A program made the translations under genes and the position numbers. 64,000 bases of DNA from Sphagnum magellanicum (Eukaryota; Streptophyta; Sphagnopsida; Sphagnales; Sphagnaceae), in the NCBI GenBank assembly GCA_021904315.1, contig CM038908.1:18434501-18498500 (forward strand), written 5' to 3'. A model generated the notes under the pieces. It did not search any database. It saw only the letters and a list, made by a program, of their open reading frames with translations, and had not been told where the DNA came from. Below are positions 46,377 through 59,300 of the stretch, one piece after another (the first letter of the stretch is position 1; each line of letters opens with the position of its first letter).

Positions 46377-49300
46377 CTCTCTGCCTGCCAATTACTAGAC
46401 TGGACTGGAGTCCTTTTTGTTTTGTGGAAGCAATCATGAACATTTATGAATGCTGTTGTTGTTGCTGTATTTGGTGATCATTGAGTTTCAACTCACTATA
46501 CTTTCCTTTGGGGTTTCATTTTAGGGTTACTGTACATGTTGGGTTTTTCTTTTCTTTTTTTTTCTTTTTTTCTTTTTTTCCATCAATTTTGTGGTTTCTA
46601 AAGTGTGGGGAGTTTTTCATTTTAAAAATTAATTTCTTTTTTAATCCATTTTTTCAATCCAAAAAATCCACAAAAATTTGTTGCCACACTTCGAAATTTT
46701 TCTTTTAAAAAAAAATGAAACATTACTAAGTACAGTGTCTTTTTAAGGATTTTTTAAATGTAACATAAGTGATGATCAGCATAGGAAGCTATAGAAAAAA
46801 GAGCACATAAACCAGATATGAAGCACAAAATTTCTAATCAACCTTTTGTCTTTATGATTAACACTGAAAACCAAATATAGGAATCTTGTGATCTTTTACT
46901 TGTTTTCTCTAAGATTGAAACCTTCCAAAATCATTTTTTTTTAAATTTTGAATTTCTCTTTTTGGTGAAATTTTGCCAATTAAAAAAAAGAGTGGTAAAG
47001 TTCCATTGAGGGCATTATGGTTGTAAGCTCTCTACACCCGAGGGGCAAAAGCCCCAAAGTGAAGGAGCTAAAACCATGTTACATGAATTGTCGAGCTTTA
47101 CCCTTCATAAAGAAAGAAAGCTGAGCTCGGTTTGTTCATATCTGCTTTGCTTGTTAGAAGTTGGAAAAGTTCACCTCTCAGTGTTGGGGGCATGACAAGA
47201 ATATGAAAATGCACAAATGCCAATTGCAATGCCTGTAGTGTTGTACTCCTCTTAACAAGAATAGAAAAAGAAAAACACCAGAAATCATGCCAAAACAAAG
47301 TTGACACCCATAAAAAAAAGCAAAAAGAAAAAGCCACCTACCAGTGTGCAAGCAAGCTACTACTGTAGTAAGGGTTTAGGATAAATGAACTTTAAAAACT
47401 AAAAAATTGTGTGTAATTAGTTTGTTGAACCAGTACACACATTTCAAGATAAAGATTGTGTAATATTTATTATGCACAATCAATCAAATGTAATAATTCA
47501 TTGTCAAGTTGACATTGTATATCAATCGATGGTTTTTGTATGTTAGCAAACATTGTTATTGCTAGCCTCATTTGAATTGATTTGGTTTCGCAAGTTACTT
47601 TTTTTTGTGGGGTTGCTATGATAATTGTAGCTCACGCAAAAGACAATTTTTACCATGATGGATTTTTGATGGACATGTTTGTTCTTCTAGTTGTAAAGGT
47701 TTTTGAGTGTATGCATTAGTAAGTGGATGAGTTTTTTTTTTTATCAATGTGCTAACATGGGAACAAAGGGCATTGGAGGCCCCCTTTTTTTTAGTTTCAT
47801 GCACATTTTAAAGAACAAAGATGTCAATGGTGTTATAGGGTGCACAAGTGGTCTTTATTTTGGGACGTGTAGTTGTCGTAAGTGAAGGTTCATCTAGGCT
47901 ATGTGTCCTTTTAGGAGGTCCTCCCCTTTTATTATTTGATATGCTTATCATAGCTGGAGAGGGTTCAAGGATTTGATGTTCCCCTTGTGGTTCGCTCTTG
48001 TGGGTGGTTCATTTGTTTTTTTAAATGTGGGCCCTTCCATTTTGTTCCTTGTATTCCCCCCCTCTTTTTTTTGGTGTTTTGGTTATTTTATGTTGTAGGG
48101 TTTCATTAATAACTTGTCTAAAATGTAGGACCAAATTTATATATATTTTTTGAAAATTATATTTATGTATTTGGAGAATTTGAACTTTTAGAACAAGGCA
48201 AGACCCTAAGTTTGAGTTCTAATTCAATTTTTAAAATGAATTGATTTTTTAATTAGGTTCCAATGTGGTTTTAACAAAACTTGGAACTTGTTGTTTAAAA
48301 ACCTTAAAACTTGACCTTATAACCTGACTTGAACCTCTTAGAATTTAAGATCATGTTGACAATAGTAATTACCTATGTAAATGGATAAGTATGGTAAGAT
48401 AAATAGTTAGAAAATGTGAATGTTTTCTTGCGCATGTAGATAAATATACATCATGCACGTGGTGGTTATTAATTGCTAGGTAGGTAAATACATGTGAATG
48501 GTTAATTATTTAGTTAACCAATGTGGTAAGCTATGGGATAATAATTTCTACTAAAGAATGTAATTTTTCTCATAGCAAGGCTCATGACACATGTGTGAGA
48601 TAAGTTTTGTAATTTCATCCATTACAATGTACAATATGTGGTGTTTATTATGAAATATATTCCACTAAATCACAATTTGACATGAAATTAGAGCACATAT
48701 TATGTTTGTATAATTTATTGTGGCATATATTATTGTTATAATTTGACATTATGTTATTGCACATATTACATTTGTATAGTTTATTATGACGTATATTATA
48801 ATAAAATTACACATTGACATTAAGTTATGCCATAATAAACACCTTGTATTATAAATTGTACTAGATGAAACCGCAAAGATTACCTCACACATGTGTCATG
48901 AATTGCATCCATTTATATGAAAAAAATCACCTTTTAAAAAAATAAAATACAAGGGAAATGGGTTTCATATCCAAGTGCCATCTATGTTGCATGGTGCATT
49001 AGTGGGTGTCCATTCATTATGGGTAATGCTACGGAAGTCAACATTTCTTTTGAAAGCACCGACAAAAATTTGATGAATAGGGTAAAATGGCTAGTGAACA
49101 AAAATTTAAGAAGCTAGACACCATGGGTTAATTAATTGTGCATTTTTTTGCTCTTCTTCTTCAAAGAGATTAGATGCCCCTTCAATCATAGCATTAGTAG
49201 GCCTTTAAAACACTTGATTATGATCTTAAATGAAAAAATTATGACCCCCCAAAATGAAGGGGGTCTTATTGTTTGAAAATAATTGGATAAAACACATAAA

Positions 49301-50770
49301 ACTTTCATTTTCATGCATTTTGCATCCTATGAACAAACATTTAAAATCTTATATAAGAACGTCTTTCCTCTCATAAACAAGATAATAATATTTTAATTAT
49401 GTTAAAAACCTTTATTTATTATCGTTCAATTTTTATAAAAAAATTATAATAAGGTATTTGGAATAACAACTACATAGTCACATGTGCATTTAAGGTTTTG
49501 AATTAAGTATCTTTTGAATAGTAACCCAATACTGTAAAATCAACAACCCTTGTGATGCCACATGGGGCAATCCCTAGTTATTTCCTTGGATATGAAAGAA
49601 AAACATTGTGGTGATATCATAGCAATTCCTTCGAAGTCTCTCAAGTTCATTTTCATTTACACAATGTTGTTTCGTTTCCTCATCCCTTTTCTTTGTTTCC
49701 CTAGGTCTCAATTATCTCTCCCCAATGCTCTTTTGTTTTTGCACATTTCTTTATTTTTCCCCATCACTATGTCATTTCCTAGTGTTTCTCTCATGTCTCC
49801 CATGTCTATTATCATAATGCAACGGCCTTCTCTCTCCCTCTAAGTGCAAGAAGGCATGACAACCTTCTCTCTCTTTCTCAAAACATGGCCAACAACAAAG
49901 CAGAAAATTCCCTCTTTAATAAAAGATGTAAATGGATACACTTAACAACATATACTAGATGGTATATATAAACACCCAAAAAATACACTACAAAATATTA
50001 AACATCTAGCGTACACACATACATTACATCATATGTCTGGCATAATATTTTATCTAAACCTTTCAAAAGATCACACTAGATGATCTTTTCATTGAAATAT
50101 GGTTAAAAATACAAACATTTAATATGTTTATCATAGACTTGATTAAAATTTTACATTCTTTAAGTTTAATACTTCTTTATCTATGCAAATGTTATTCCTA
50201 AGCCAAACCCTTTGTACCTAAAAGGGTGGGCTTGAAACCCTATTTTAAAGTTGTTATGAAGTCTCTCACTGGTAGCCTTAATACTAACAGCAAACCATGC
50301 ATCATTAAACTTGGCTCTATCCTCCTTGTCAATTTTCCTTTGAACTACTTACTTAACTTGGGTAACTTGGTTACTTTTAGTCCTTTTAAAAAAAAATTCT
50401 TCACTTTCTTTTATTTTTAATTCTCTAATTTTGTGAGCAATTTTTTTGTCCATTAACTTTTATCTCCACACTACCATGTACTACTTTAATGTGACTGCAT
50501 GTGAATTGGAATAATCCATTAATGGTTCTTTGCCATATCTTTTCCTTATTAACAATATTGGCAACAATAACAAGTTAACCAATCTTTAAATTCCTTGAGT
50601 ACGACCTATAACAATTAGGTCATATAATTCAAGAATAACATTTTAAAAATCAACCACCAATTGGTCTCTTTCATGGTTATTTGTTGGGGTGGTAGGATTG
50701 TGTGGCATTTTTACATTATATCAAGGTATAGGTGAAAAAAGGTAATCACAGGTAGTAGGAGCAGGTTCAA
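46376..50770. other. Gene-poor AT-rich region
   Basis: No convincing coding sequence on either strand. Poly-T-rich stretches lie at about 46545-46580 and 48055-48075. Around 48640-48850 a phrase with GACATTA, TGTATA and TTTATTATG recurs several times at about 60-70 bp spacing, which looks like a weak tandem repeat. Confidence 0.4.
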
Positions 50771-50779
50771 GCACTACGT

Positions 50780-51790
50780 GAAAAGTTCTTCCAATGTTTA
50801 ACAACTCTGCATAGTAGCTTTAACTTCATTCCCATTGTTGTTGGATTCATTTGTTGGATTTGAATAGTAAGAATTTTCATGATCCTCTTCTTCTACACTA
50901 ATGAACATGTCACTTGGAACAAACTTTCCAACCATGGTTGTAAGATTCAATGGCAAGATCCATGAAACTTTAAACCTTGATTTATGTTGTCCCTTTTTGA
51001 AGATTGTTGCAAAGCTTTATCCACCAATGTTATTAATGTGACTTTGTCTAGTTCAAAATAATTGTTTTTTGCCATAACAAAGTTTTTTTCATTTCTAAAT
51101 GTTGTTTTGAATGGTTTGAAGCAAATGACATCTAATGGTTAGAGTGCATGTGAGATATGGGTAGGTAAGGTGACTATGTCCAATGTAATTTCCATTACTT
51201 GTTCAAGTGTTTCTATTGTCACATGAGAACCATGCCCATCTAGAATTCAAAAATATCATTTTTTTTGAGAAACCTCCCCTTGGAACATACTTATAGAAAA
51301 AAAACTCAACCACTAGTTGAAGAGGTAAGCTATCATCCATGTTTTTTTCTACATTGCCATGCATGTTCTTGCTTCATAATTATGTAATCTTTTCACATCC
51401 TTGAACTTCTAAAAATGTTAAATGGAGGCAAGGTTGCCCTTGCAACATTAACAACACAATTCATAGTCAATCATTATTGAAACTTAGGGATGGCGCTGTA
51501 AACATCATGAGAACTTCATCTACCCAAAACCCTAGCACTAAATTGTCACCCTACTTGAATTCCAAATGTGATATGATGGATATTTGTGTTATATGTACAT
51601 GATTTCCAAGTTGCAATAAAAGGTATGGTATGTTTCACTAGTAAGCCACTTTGACCAGAAACTTCAAGTCCTTTTAGAAGCCAAATATTGATTTTTGGAT
51701 GATGTTTTTAAAACCAATACCACTAGTTGCTTCTTAGAACACCATTTTGAAATAGGGTAGGTCTAGTCTCTGTGATTTCAACAACTTTCA
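50780..51790 (-). mobile_element. Decayed pogo/CENP-B-like DDE transposase
   Basis: The minus strand near 51020-51260 reads ILDGHGSHVTIETLEQVM, then DIVTLPTHISHALQPLDV, then CFKPFKTTFRNEK. This is the hallmark second-aspartate region of DDE_1 (pogo/Tigger-type) transposases: the D of LDGHxSH followed by LP.H.SH.LQPLD. Pieces on both sides (SDMFISVEEEDHENSYYSNP near 50875-50915; frame-broken text to about 51790) extend it. Multiple frame losses; no intact frame and no TIRs located. The N-terminal DNA-binding part may reach to about 52950 but is not recognisable. Confidence 0.75.
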
Positions 51791-51799
51791 ATTTCAACT

Positions 51800-53555
51800 A
51801 TTGTAAGGTGGTAAATAATCCAACATTTTACATATTGAAAACTAAAGTGACAATTGTTACATCCTTTTGTTATGTTAACACACCTTAGGGGCCCATTTTT
51901 CTACTTTTGGTTTTACCATTGAGGTGATTTAAAAGTGAGGTCAGTGGAATGTTCCAATATTTATTAGCCTTTTGCAAATATGTGTGTCCCTTTTTCCATT
52001 ACATCCATGGCATAAATTTTAATTATTGATCTATCCATATGGCTTACTTAGACACATTTGGTATTTTGTTAGTTTTGGCTAATCTTTATATTATTGTTGT
52101 GGGAGGACAATGTTGCTATGTTGGTGTTGGTGTTGGGGCTGATTTTGAATTTTGATTATGTCGTGTTGTGTTGTCGGGGTGACAAGTTGTGGATGTTGGT
52201 TATCTTGGTATTCACAATTGGTACATGAAATCCCATCATGTCACATTCATTGCACATTTATATGTGTTGGAATGCAATATGTTAGTAGTGCACCCTTAAT
52301 ATGTTGTAATGATCGTTGCAAGGCCACCTCCTACATTGGTACACTCATTTCAAGCCTATTTTTCTGGGTCCTAATCTCCAAAGACTTGGGGGTGTTTGTT
52401 AAGGTCCTACAAGAAATACAAATCTATGGTTTTTTATGAAGACCAAGATATTAAAAAATGTGTTAGATTCAGATAGTTTTCAATTGCATAGTTTTGTACT
52501 TCCTAATAAGAAACATGTAGTTCATAGAATTCAACATAAATTTTCCAATCTAATGTGACTCAATTAATTGTGGATGTGCATACAATGAGAAAGTATCTCA
52601 AAGTGTGACTTGATGGAAAAGAAGGAAATCTATGACCCTTGCTAATATTAGAATGGGATAACACTTTTAAAAACATAGATTCATGAATCCAGCAATAATA
52701 TGTATAGTTTGAATATTTGATAATGTATTTTTGTGCTAGCTTTGGTATGCCATTCATATTTGGCTTTTTTTGCACTATATCTATTTTTTCAAGCTCTTCT
52801 ACCTCCTTTTTTTGACTACAAGTGTAATAAGAACTCCTTCAACCTCCTCCTTAATTTCAAATGCAACATGAACCTCTTTCTGGACCTCCCTTGTATTAAG
52901 GTTGACTTCTATTACCTTCTTGATTTCAGTTGTAGCTAAGTTATTGTCTAAACCCTTATTGATTCCAAATTGTAATATTTAAAAAAAGCTTTGAAACTCT
53001 TGCAACTTGCTTTCTCCTTGATGTGACATGCTTAGTTTGGAATTACAAGGTTTTACTTTATGATTGCAAAGATATTTGCCCTTGCCTTGTTATTGCATGA
53101 TTTTTGGTGGAAAAATGCAATATATGAATTGTGATGGGAAAGTCTTTAATTGATTTACTTGGTTTTTATTCCAATTGGAATATCCAAAATTGTCTTAACA
53201 TTATAATAGACTATGTTGTTGGATATTCTAAAATAGGGCAAGTTGTTTATTTTGATGTACACAAGTAATAAAATTTGAGATTCATGTATGTTGTTATTTG
53301 TTCATTTAGGGATTTATTTTCAAACACTTGTCTAGGTGTGTTTGTGCATAAAGTTTCAAATTCACAATCACATAACTATCGTTTAAACATTGCCTTGGAC
53401 CCCTATTCCAAACAAAAAAATTGCATAGGAGCAATCCTAATTGTGTGCATTCCAAACTACTACCCTTTAAAAGTGGGATGTTTGGCCCCCACCTATTTCC
53501 AAACACTTAATTTCCCAAAAGCCATTTTGTATCATTAAAACTTCAGAACACAAGA
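51800..53555. other. AT-rich intergenic, possible transposase 5' debris
   Basis: The minus strand at 52560-52980 is Lys/Arg-rich with scattered protein-like text, which would suit the N-terminal region of the DDE element, but no helix-turn-helix can be made out. No other feature. Confidence 0.3.
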
Positions 53556-53760
53556 AAACTCTACCAGTGCTCTAGGCATGGTGATGATGCCCTTGGAAGG
53601 GCCTTGGAAGGGGGGCAATCCTGAAATAAGGCTGGCCTCTTGGGAACGGCCTCATCTGAGGACCTTCTTAGCTTGCACATTAATTTAGGATGATGGCTGG
53701 CTTGTGCACACTTTGTAGAGACTTGTTGCCTCCACAAAGTGCACACAAAGCTGTGCTGTG

Positions 53761-53791
<31 letters not shown>

Positions 53792-53792
53792 G
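53761..53792 (+). repeat. AATC tetranucleotide microsatellite
   Basis: Eight tandem CAAT/AATC units. Confidence 0.9.
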
Positions 53793-54595
53793 TTTTGATT
53801 GAAAGTGCAAGATGATATGAGCACAACATCACATTTCTGTCTGACTAGAACAATGCACTTACTTTCACATATTTCTATTGTAGTACCTCAGTGGGTTGTG
53901 CACACAAAAGTGTCAAATTAATTAATTAATTTTACAATTTAAAATTATTCATGTGAGTTTTTTTTACTTTTGGAACTTTTGGACATATAATGAATTTATA
54001 TATTAAAATTCTAACTCAACTTCAGAGTTCTTTTCTTGTCCTTGTTGGTCATTCTCTTCACAACCAAACATGCTTATTTTTGTATTATTAGGCCGTGGTT
54101 TGATTCCATATTCTTGCAATTTAAAAATTTGAAATTCTCGATGATGACAATGGAGTTAAAATTTTTTTTCAAAAACTTCAAAATAAATAAATAAATAATT
54201 TCATTTATTCTGAAGTTGCCCATGTACTACAGAATTGATTCTTTTAAAAAAAGAAAGAAATCAAATGTCTTCAGATTGTTATGAATTTGAGGAAGAAATT
54301 GTCACCAGCATGAAACACTTTTGCATGTAATGATAAGTGGAGCAAAGTACTCAGGTAGAATCCTTTAGAGTGTGCTTTTTTTTTTTTTTTTTGGGGTCAA
54401 TTTTGTGACATACCCAAAGTGCCCATCACCCATAGGATAATTTAGCCAAATTTGCTTTTAATTTCACATTTTTCACCAAATTGTGCCATAAAGAGTGTTG
54501 CCAATGCACTACAGAATGGACCCACTAGCCAGAACTAACTGGTTCTATTGTATAATGGAGGGCACCTTACCCTCATTGGTTTTTTTTTGGGGGGG
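53793..54595. other. AT-rich intergenic
   Basis: A T run lies at about 54377-54393. TTAGCCAAATTTG at about 54442 recalls repeat E. No gene. Confidence 0.4.
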
Positions 54596-54826
54596 TGAAA
54601 TTTTGCCCAAATTTTAACCTGAAAAATATGGTTTTGTCCTATACAAGGGAGTTTTCATGGGGGAAAAAAATGACCCGAATTCGCCACATTTTGAAGGAAA
54701 AAATAAAAATAAAAATCCAAATCACCAGATTTTTATGAGAAGTTCCAGTAGGTAGCCAAGAATATACAAGGATGCTGGTTTTTTTATCTACTTTCATTTT
54801 TAAGTATGTAGCCAAATCTGGCTAAA
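54596..54826 (+). repeat. Dispersed repeat E, copy 3
   Basis: Ordered words CCTGAAAAATATGG, CCGAATTCGCCACA, CCAGATTTTTATGAGAAGTT, GTAGCCAAGAATATACAAGG and TGTAGCCAAATCTGGCTAAA. Direct orientation relative to copies 1 and 2 at 36-37 kb. Confidence 0.7.
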
Positions 54827-54829
54827 TTG

Positions 54830-55600
54830 ATGAAACCCTTGCTTACCCTGGCTAACTATATTTCAACCTAAAACTCGGCAGTTCCAGGAATTCAGATCCT
54901 GCCCGCAGCCCTGATTGCCAGAACGGCCCCGTTCTTGGTCCAGAATGCCTTGCCCTAACGGCTAAGGACTCACTAGGATCCAGACACATTCTCTGGTGGA
55001 AAGGGAACATAGGTAGGTAGGAAAATGACGGAATTTGACCACCATGGCCAATTTCTGACAAACTGAAAAAATCTGCATGTTTTGTACTGTACTCCGTTCA
55101 CACAGGTACACAAATTCCTTCTGACATGGGCAAGGTGCGTTCCAACAGTGGGGACGTCACCCATCTGAATTTTCAACCCTACAGGAGGCATTTAAAGATT
55201 CTGGACTGGAATTCTTGGAATTTTGATTCTGGGCGGATTCCTGTCATTCACCCGTCGGAATGATTACCGAAACTCATCATTCCAACGTTCTGATGGAATT
55301 CCAGTTTGTATAGCCAGACAGACAGACATACCGGAACAGTGCCTTTTTCTTTTTTTCTTTTTCATTTCGAAAATTTGGCGAAATTAGTCACACAAAAAAA
55401 TAGAAAAATTAGCCGAATTTCCACTAGAAAAACAAAAATTTCCAAAAATTTCCCATTTCCCAATTTCTTTGTCGAAAAATATCCAAATTTCGCCAAAAAA
55501 AGAAAAGAAAACACTGGCACTGGAACGACAACCCGCCATAAGTTCGGGTCCCTTCTAGCCGCGGGCGTCTGCTTCAGAACCACACCCGCCCCGCCATAGC
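54830..55600. other. Intergenic, partly repeat E-like
   Basis: More GC-rich from about 54870. At 55365-55500 words such as CGAAAATTTGGCGAAATTAG and CCAAATTTCGCC echo the repeat E vocabulary. GCTTCGGGTCCCTTC is repeated with AGTTCGGGTCCCTTC at about 55538 and 55598. Confidence 0.4.
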
Positions 55601-56353
55601 TTCGGGTCCCTTCGCGCTGCAATCGTCTGTGTTCCGTGCGCACGTCCCCTTGGTCTCTTGTCTGCTGAGGCTGCACTGCAATATCTTCGTAGCGTGTTTT
55701 TTTTCGGGTCTCAGCAGCGACGAAGTCTTATACGCAAGTTTTGATATCGTATACTCTCATTTGCGGTGTTGGAGACGGCATTTTTTGGAAGGTTTTATAT
55801 TCTGTTTTCAAAAGATTTTGCGTTGCGGAAAAGGTGACATTCTATTCTGAAGTTTGATCTTGTTGTTGTTGTTGATTTTGTGTTTTTTTGGAAAGATCTC
55901 GATGTCTTGGGATGGTAATCTGATGGCACCGGCAGTCAGCAGTCGTAGTATCGATCCTCTTCGCTTCTTTCATGAACTTTGTTGTCGCATCGCACGTCTT
56001 TTCTTTTTTTGGGTCTCTTTCATCAACTTTGTTGTCGCATGGAACATTTTTTTTCTTCTTCTTCTTCTTCTTTGCCTCTTTCATCAACTTTGTTGTCGCA
56101 TGGAACATTTCTTCTTCTTCTTCTTTGCCTCTTTCATCAACTTTGTTGTGTGACCTTTTCATACGTTGCTGTAGACCTGCAGCATTCGCGCCCGAAAACC
56201 GAGATTGTCAATAAGCAAGGACTTTTGTCTTCCTCTCTCCGCCATGGCCTTCGTCTTCAGTGGCGAACGTTGAACTGTAAGATGGTTCTTGATTTTCCCT
56301 GCATCGTTATGGTTCGAGTATTGTTACCATCAGCCACCTGAATAGAGTCTGAC
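55600..56353 (+). promoter_or_regulatory. Promoter and 5' leader region of the SEC14-like gene
   Basis: A CpG-containing, less AT-rich stretch ahead of the ATG. No clean TATA box was fixed. It includes a tandem repeat of about 50-60 bp at 55966-56150. Confidence 0.4.
55966..56150 (+). repeat. Four-copy tandem repeat in the SEC14-like 5' leader
   Basis: The phrase CTTTCATCAACTTTGTTGTC with GCATGGAACATTT and a TTC run is repeated, starting at about 55966, 56015, 56076 and 56127. TTC run length differs between units. Long open frames across it are repeat translations. Confidence 0.8.
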
Positions 56354-59300
56354 ATGGCGACAGCGGAGAGGAAGCCGATTATTTTGCCTTCTCCCTATGG
56401 CAAGATTGAGCCGGAGTCGAGTATGAGTGACAAAATAGCTCAAGTTTTGCAGTTGGTGCAGAAAGAAGGCCCTCTCTCGAAAGAGCAGGCACGAGATTAT
56501 TACTGTACTTCTTATTATCATTCTTGTCTTGGAAGACGTTCGCCGCTAACTGCAGAGTCAAGACTTTTGTAATTATTTGCATTTGTTGTTAGGATCGCTG
56601 AAGTTTTCTTAGCCGTCAAAGTTCAGAGTCTACTGTCTTTTGCCAAGTTTTGGTGTGGAAGAAGTTTGTTTTCTTTCTGGAGATGGCTTGTTGACTTTCA
56701 CCTCTCTACTCCTTCAGGCTGCTTTCTGCGATCACGCCTGTGTGGAGCGCTATTTGAAAGCGCGGGGGAACAATTGTCGGAGGGCCGCAAGACTTTTGAA
56801 GGCGACTCTCAATTGGCGGGAAAAGATTAACATTGGTAATCTCATCATCTCTATGAATATTACGGCCCGAGGAGTGAACATGCTGCACTGATCTTGTTAG
56901 CACGGTAATCTTATCATCCTGTGCAAGTGTTGATCGCACGACATCTGAGCAGAAATAACTCAATGTGACGTTCCTTACTTGTCAGGTTACCTGATAGCAG
57001 ATGAATTCCCTGCTGAAATCGCAGTAGGAGCTGCGTATGTTGCCGGCCTCGATGACGAGGGTCGTCCAGTGTTGGTACGTTTGTGGCTGATGCAAACATT
57101 TGTTGATCTCTTCTCTGCAACACAAGTATGTTGAGCCCTTCATGAAGTTGCAACTCAGGCTGGGGCCTGCTTAGTTTCGTTCCTTAGAGCAACTCCACCG
57201 GTGCTCAGTATGTGGCCCTGCAAAAGAAAATTGGATTAAGAAAAGTCAAAACATGCCAGTTTGGCTCAGCAAAGTGGTTTTGGCCGAGCATTTTTGCACA
57301 GAATGCTGAGGCTGGTAAAAGGCATGGCAAAGCCTAACACCTATTGTTGATTGGCTAGATAGTTTGATTTGTCCAGTTTGGTTGCTATTAGTAGTCTCCC
57401 ACCTATTTGCAGTCCCAGTTTTAGTTTTGTGGGTGGGGCTGAAAAATAAATAAATAACTAAACGTGGATGTGAGAAATATTTTTGCAGGGTCACATACTG
57501 AGTTCCACTGGAGATGCTCTTATACCATGTTTTTCTTGTTATAGTGTGTATAGTACACAGAGATCAAGTTCAAGTTATTGCAAGAAGAGCTGGTCTACTG
57601 ATATCTGCCCTATTTCATTATTGCAGATTATAAAGAAGAAACCAGATCACATTGTGAATCACAACCAGAAAACGTAAGCTTTTTTTACTAATATGCAAAC
57701 TGAGAATTCTAGCAGGTGGTGTGCTTGGCAGCATTTTGGGCCCACTACTGTGCAATATTGTGTGGAAGAAGATGCTTACATGATTTTGATATGCATGTCA
57801 GGGTTGTGTGCATCCAAGTAAAAGTTGATAAAAGGATCTGAATACTGGGTTGCTCAGAGATGCCAATGCATGTCCACATATAACCTTATACTGCAGTTCT
57901 TAGTTCACCTTCATCTCCTAGCTCCAAGTTTTGATTTTTAGGAGGTGTTGAGAGGTGTTTGATGACTAAACAGATATCTACGGTATATCATCTTCACAAT
58001 GGAGGTTGCTGTTGCTGCCATGCCACCAGGGGTTGACCAATGTGTCCTCATTCTAGATGCTGGAGGTAAGTTACTCGTTTCTTGTTATACACTTCAGAAA
58101 TCTCAAGCTGAAAGGGATTCACAGTGGTCAAGCAAGATGACCTTACTCGTGTATAGAGAGACAACATCTTGCAAGATCAAATTGGGATTTGATCTGCACA
58201 ATGGAGTCAGATATTAGAGTGGTCATCAGTCTTCACTTCTTAATGGTGAGGCTAGAACCTGGGAAGCACTGTGGCAAGATCCCACTGCATAGCTTCTGAT
58301 CAGGGATGCTACTAGAAGTAACATACTGGTTGGAACACTTCTGTAGGTGCTATCCAATGCAATCACTGAAGCAATGAAAGCATAAAAGGTAGAGCATTTT
58401 TTGGGGCTTATGCAATATTGTGTCCAATGCAATCTCTGGAGTGATTGAGAGATAAAAACACATTGTTTTCCTTGGCTCATCCATTATGTGCAAGACTGGC
58501 CTAGTTTCCATCCTTTCTGATTGCAGAGCTTGTCCAAACTTGGACATCGGTTGCACAGACAAAGTTCTGGATGCATTCCTTGTGTAGGAAGCCTCATCTA
58601 TTACATGCTCTCAATGTGTGCTTGCACTAGGATTATGTTCTATTTGGACAATTGGCTACCCCAGTCAATTTTGATGCACACAGGCCTTACTCAGTAATGT
58701 GTCACAGAGAAGATAGCAAAGGAGCCTGAAAGGGGAAAATGTGCCCAAGACTCATGTCCTCCACAGCACTTGATTCTAGAACCACTGGACAAACTATGGT
58801 AAATGAGATACAATACTGTGTCAGGCATGAAAAGTCACAGTTCTCAGTATATTTCACATGGTTGCACTTACAGTCTGCTATTCTGGGCAGGTTACTCAAG
58901 GATCAGTGCTCCATCTCCAGGTGGAATCCTTGCCACGTTAAGGATTATTGCTGATCATTATCCAGAGAGGTTGGCAAAAGCCTTCATTGTGGATGCCTCC
59001 TCCATGTTCTACTATGCTTGGAAGGTGGGCAGGCCTTTTTTGCATGTGTAAAAACAAGTTGCAATATATGTTGATATCATTTCAGATTTTAATGTTCTTA
59101 CTGACCTAGCCTGAGGTGTGCTGATGTTGAAAGCATTTCCAGAATAGATCTGCATGCTAAGGCACTGACCTGTGAACAATCCAGGGAATTTGCAAATTTG
59201 TTGACCACTCAACAAGAGGCAGGTTGAGCTTTGCGTATTTGAAGGATTACATACCTGTAAAGCCACAGCAAGCTCTCAAGGCTACTCCACCATCCTCACC

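Noticed and set aside
55854-56341. Overlapping 80-120 codon frames in the SEC14-like 5' leader
   Set aside because: They arise from the tandem TTC-rich repeat and shift frame from unit to unit.
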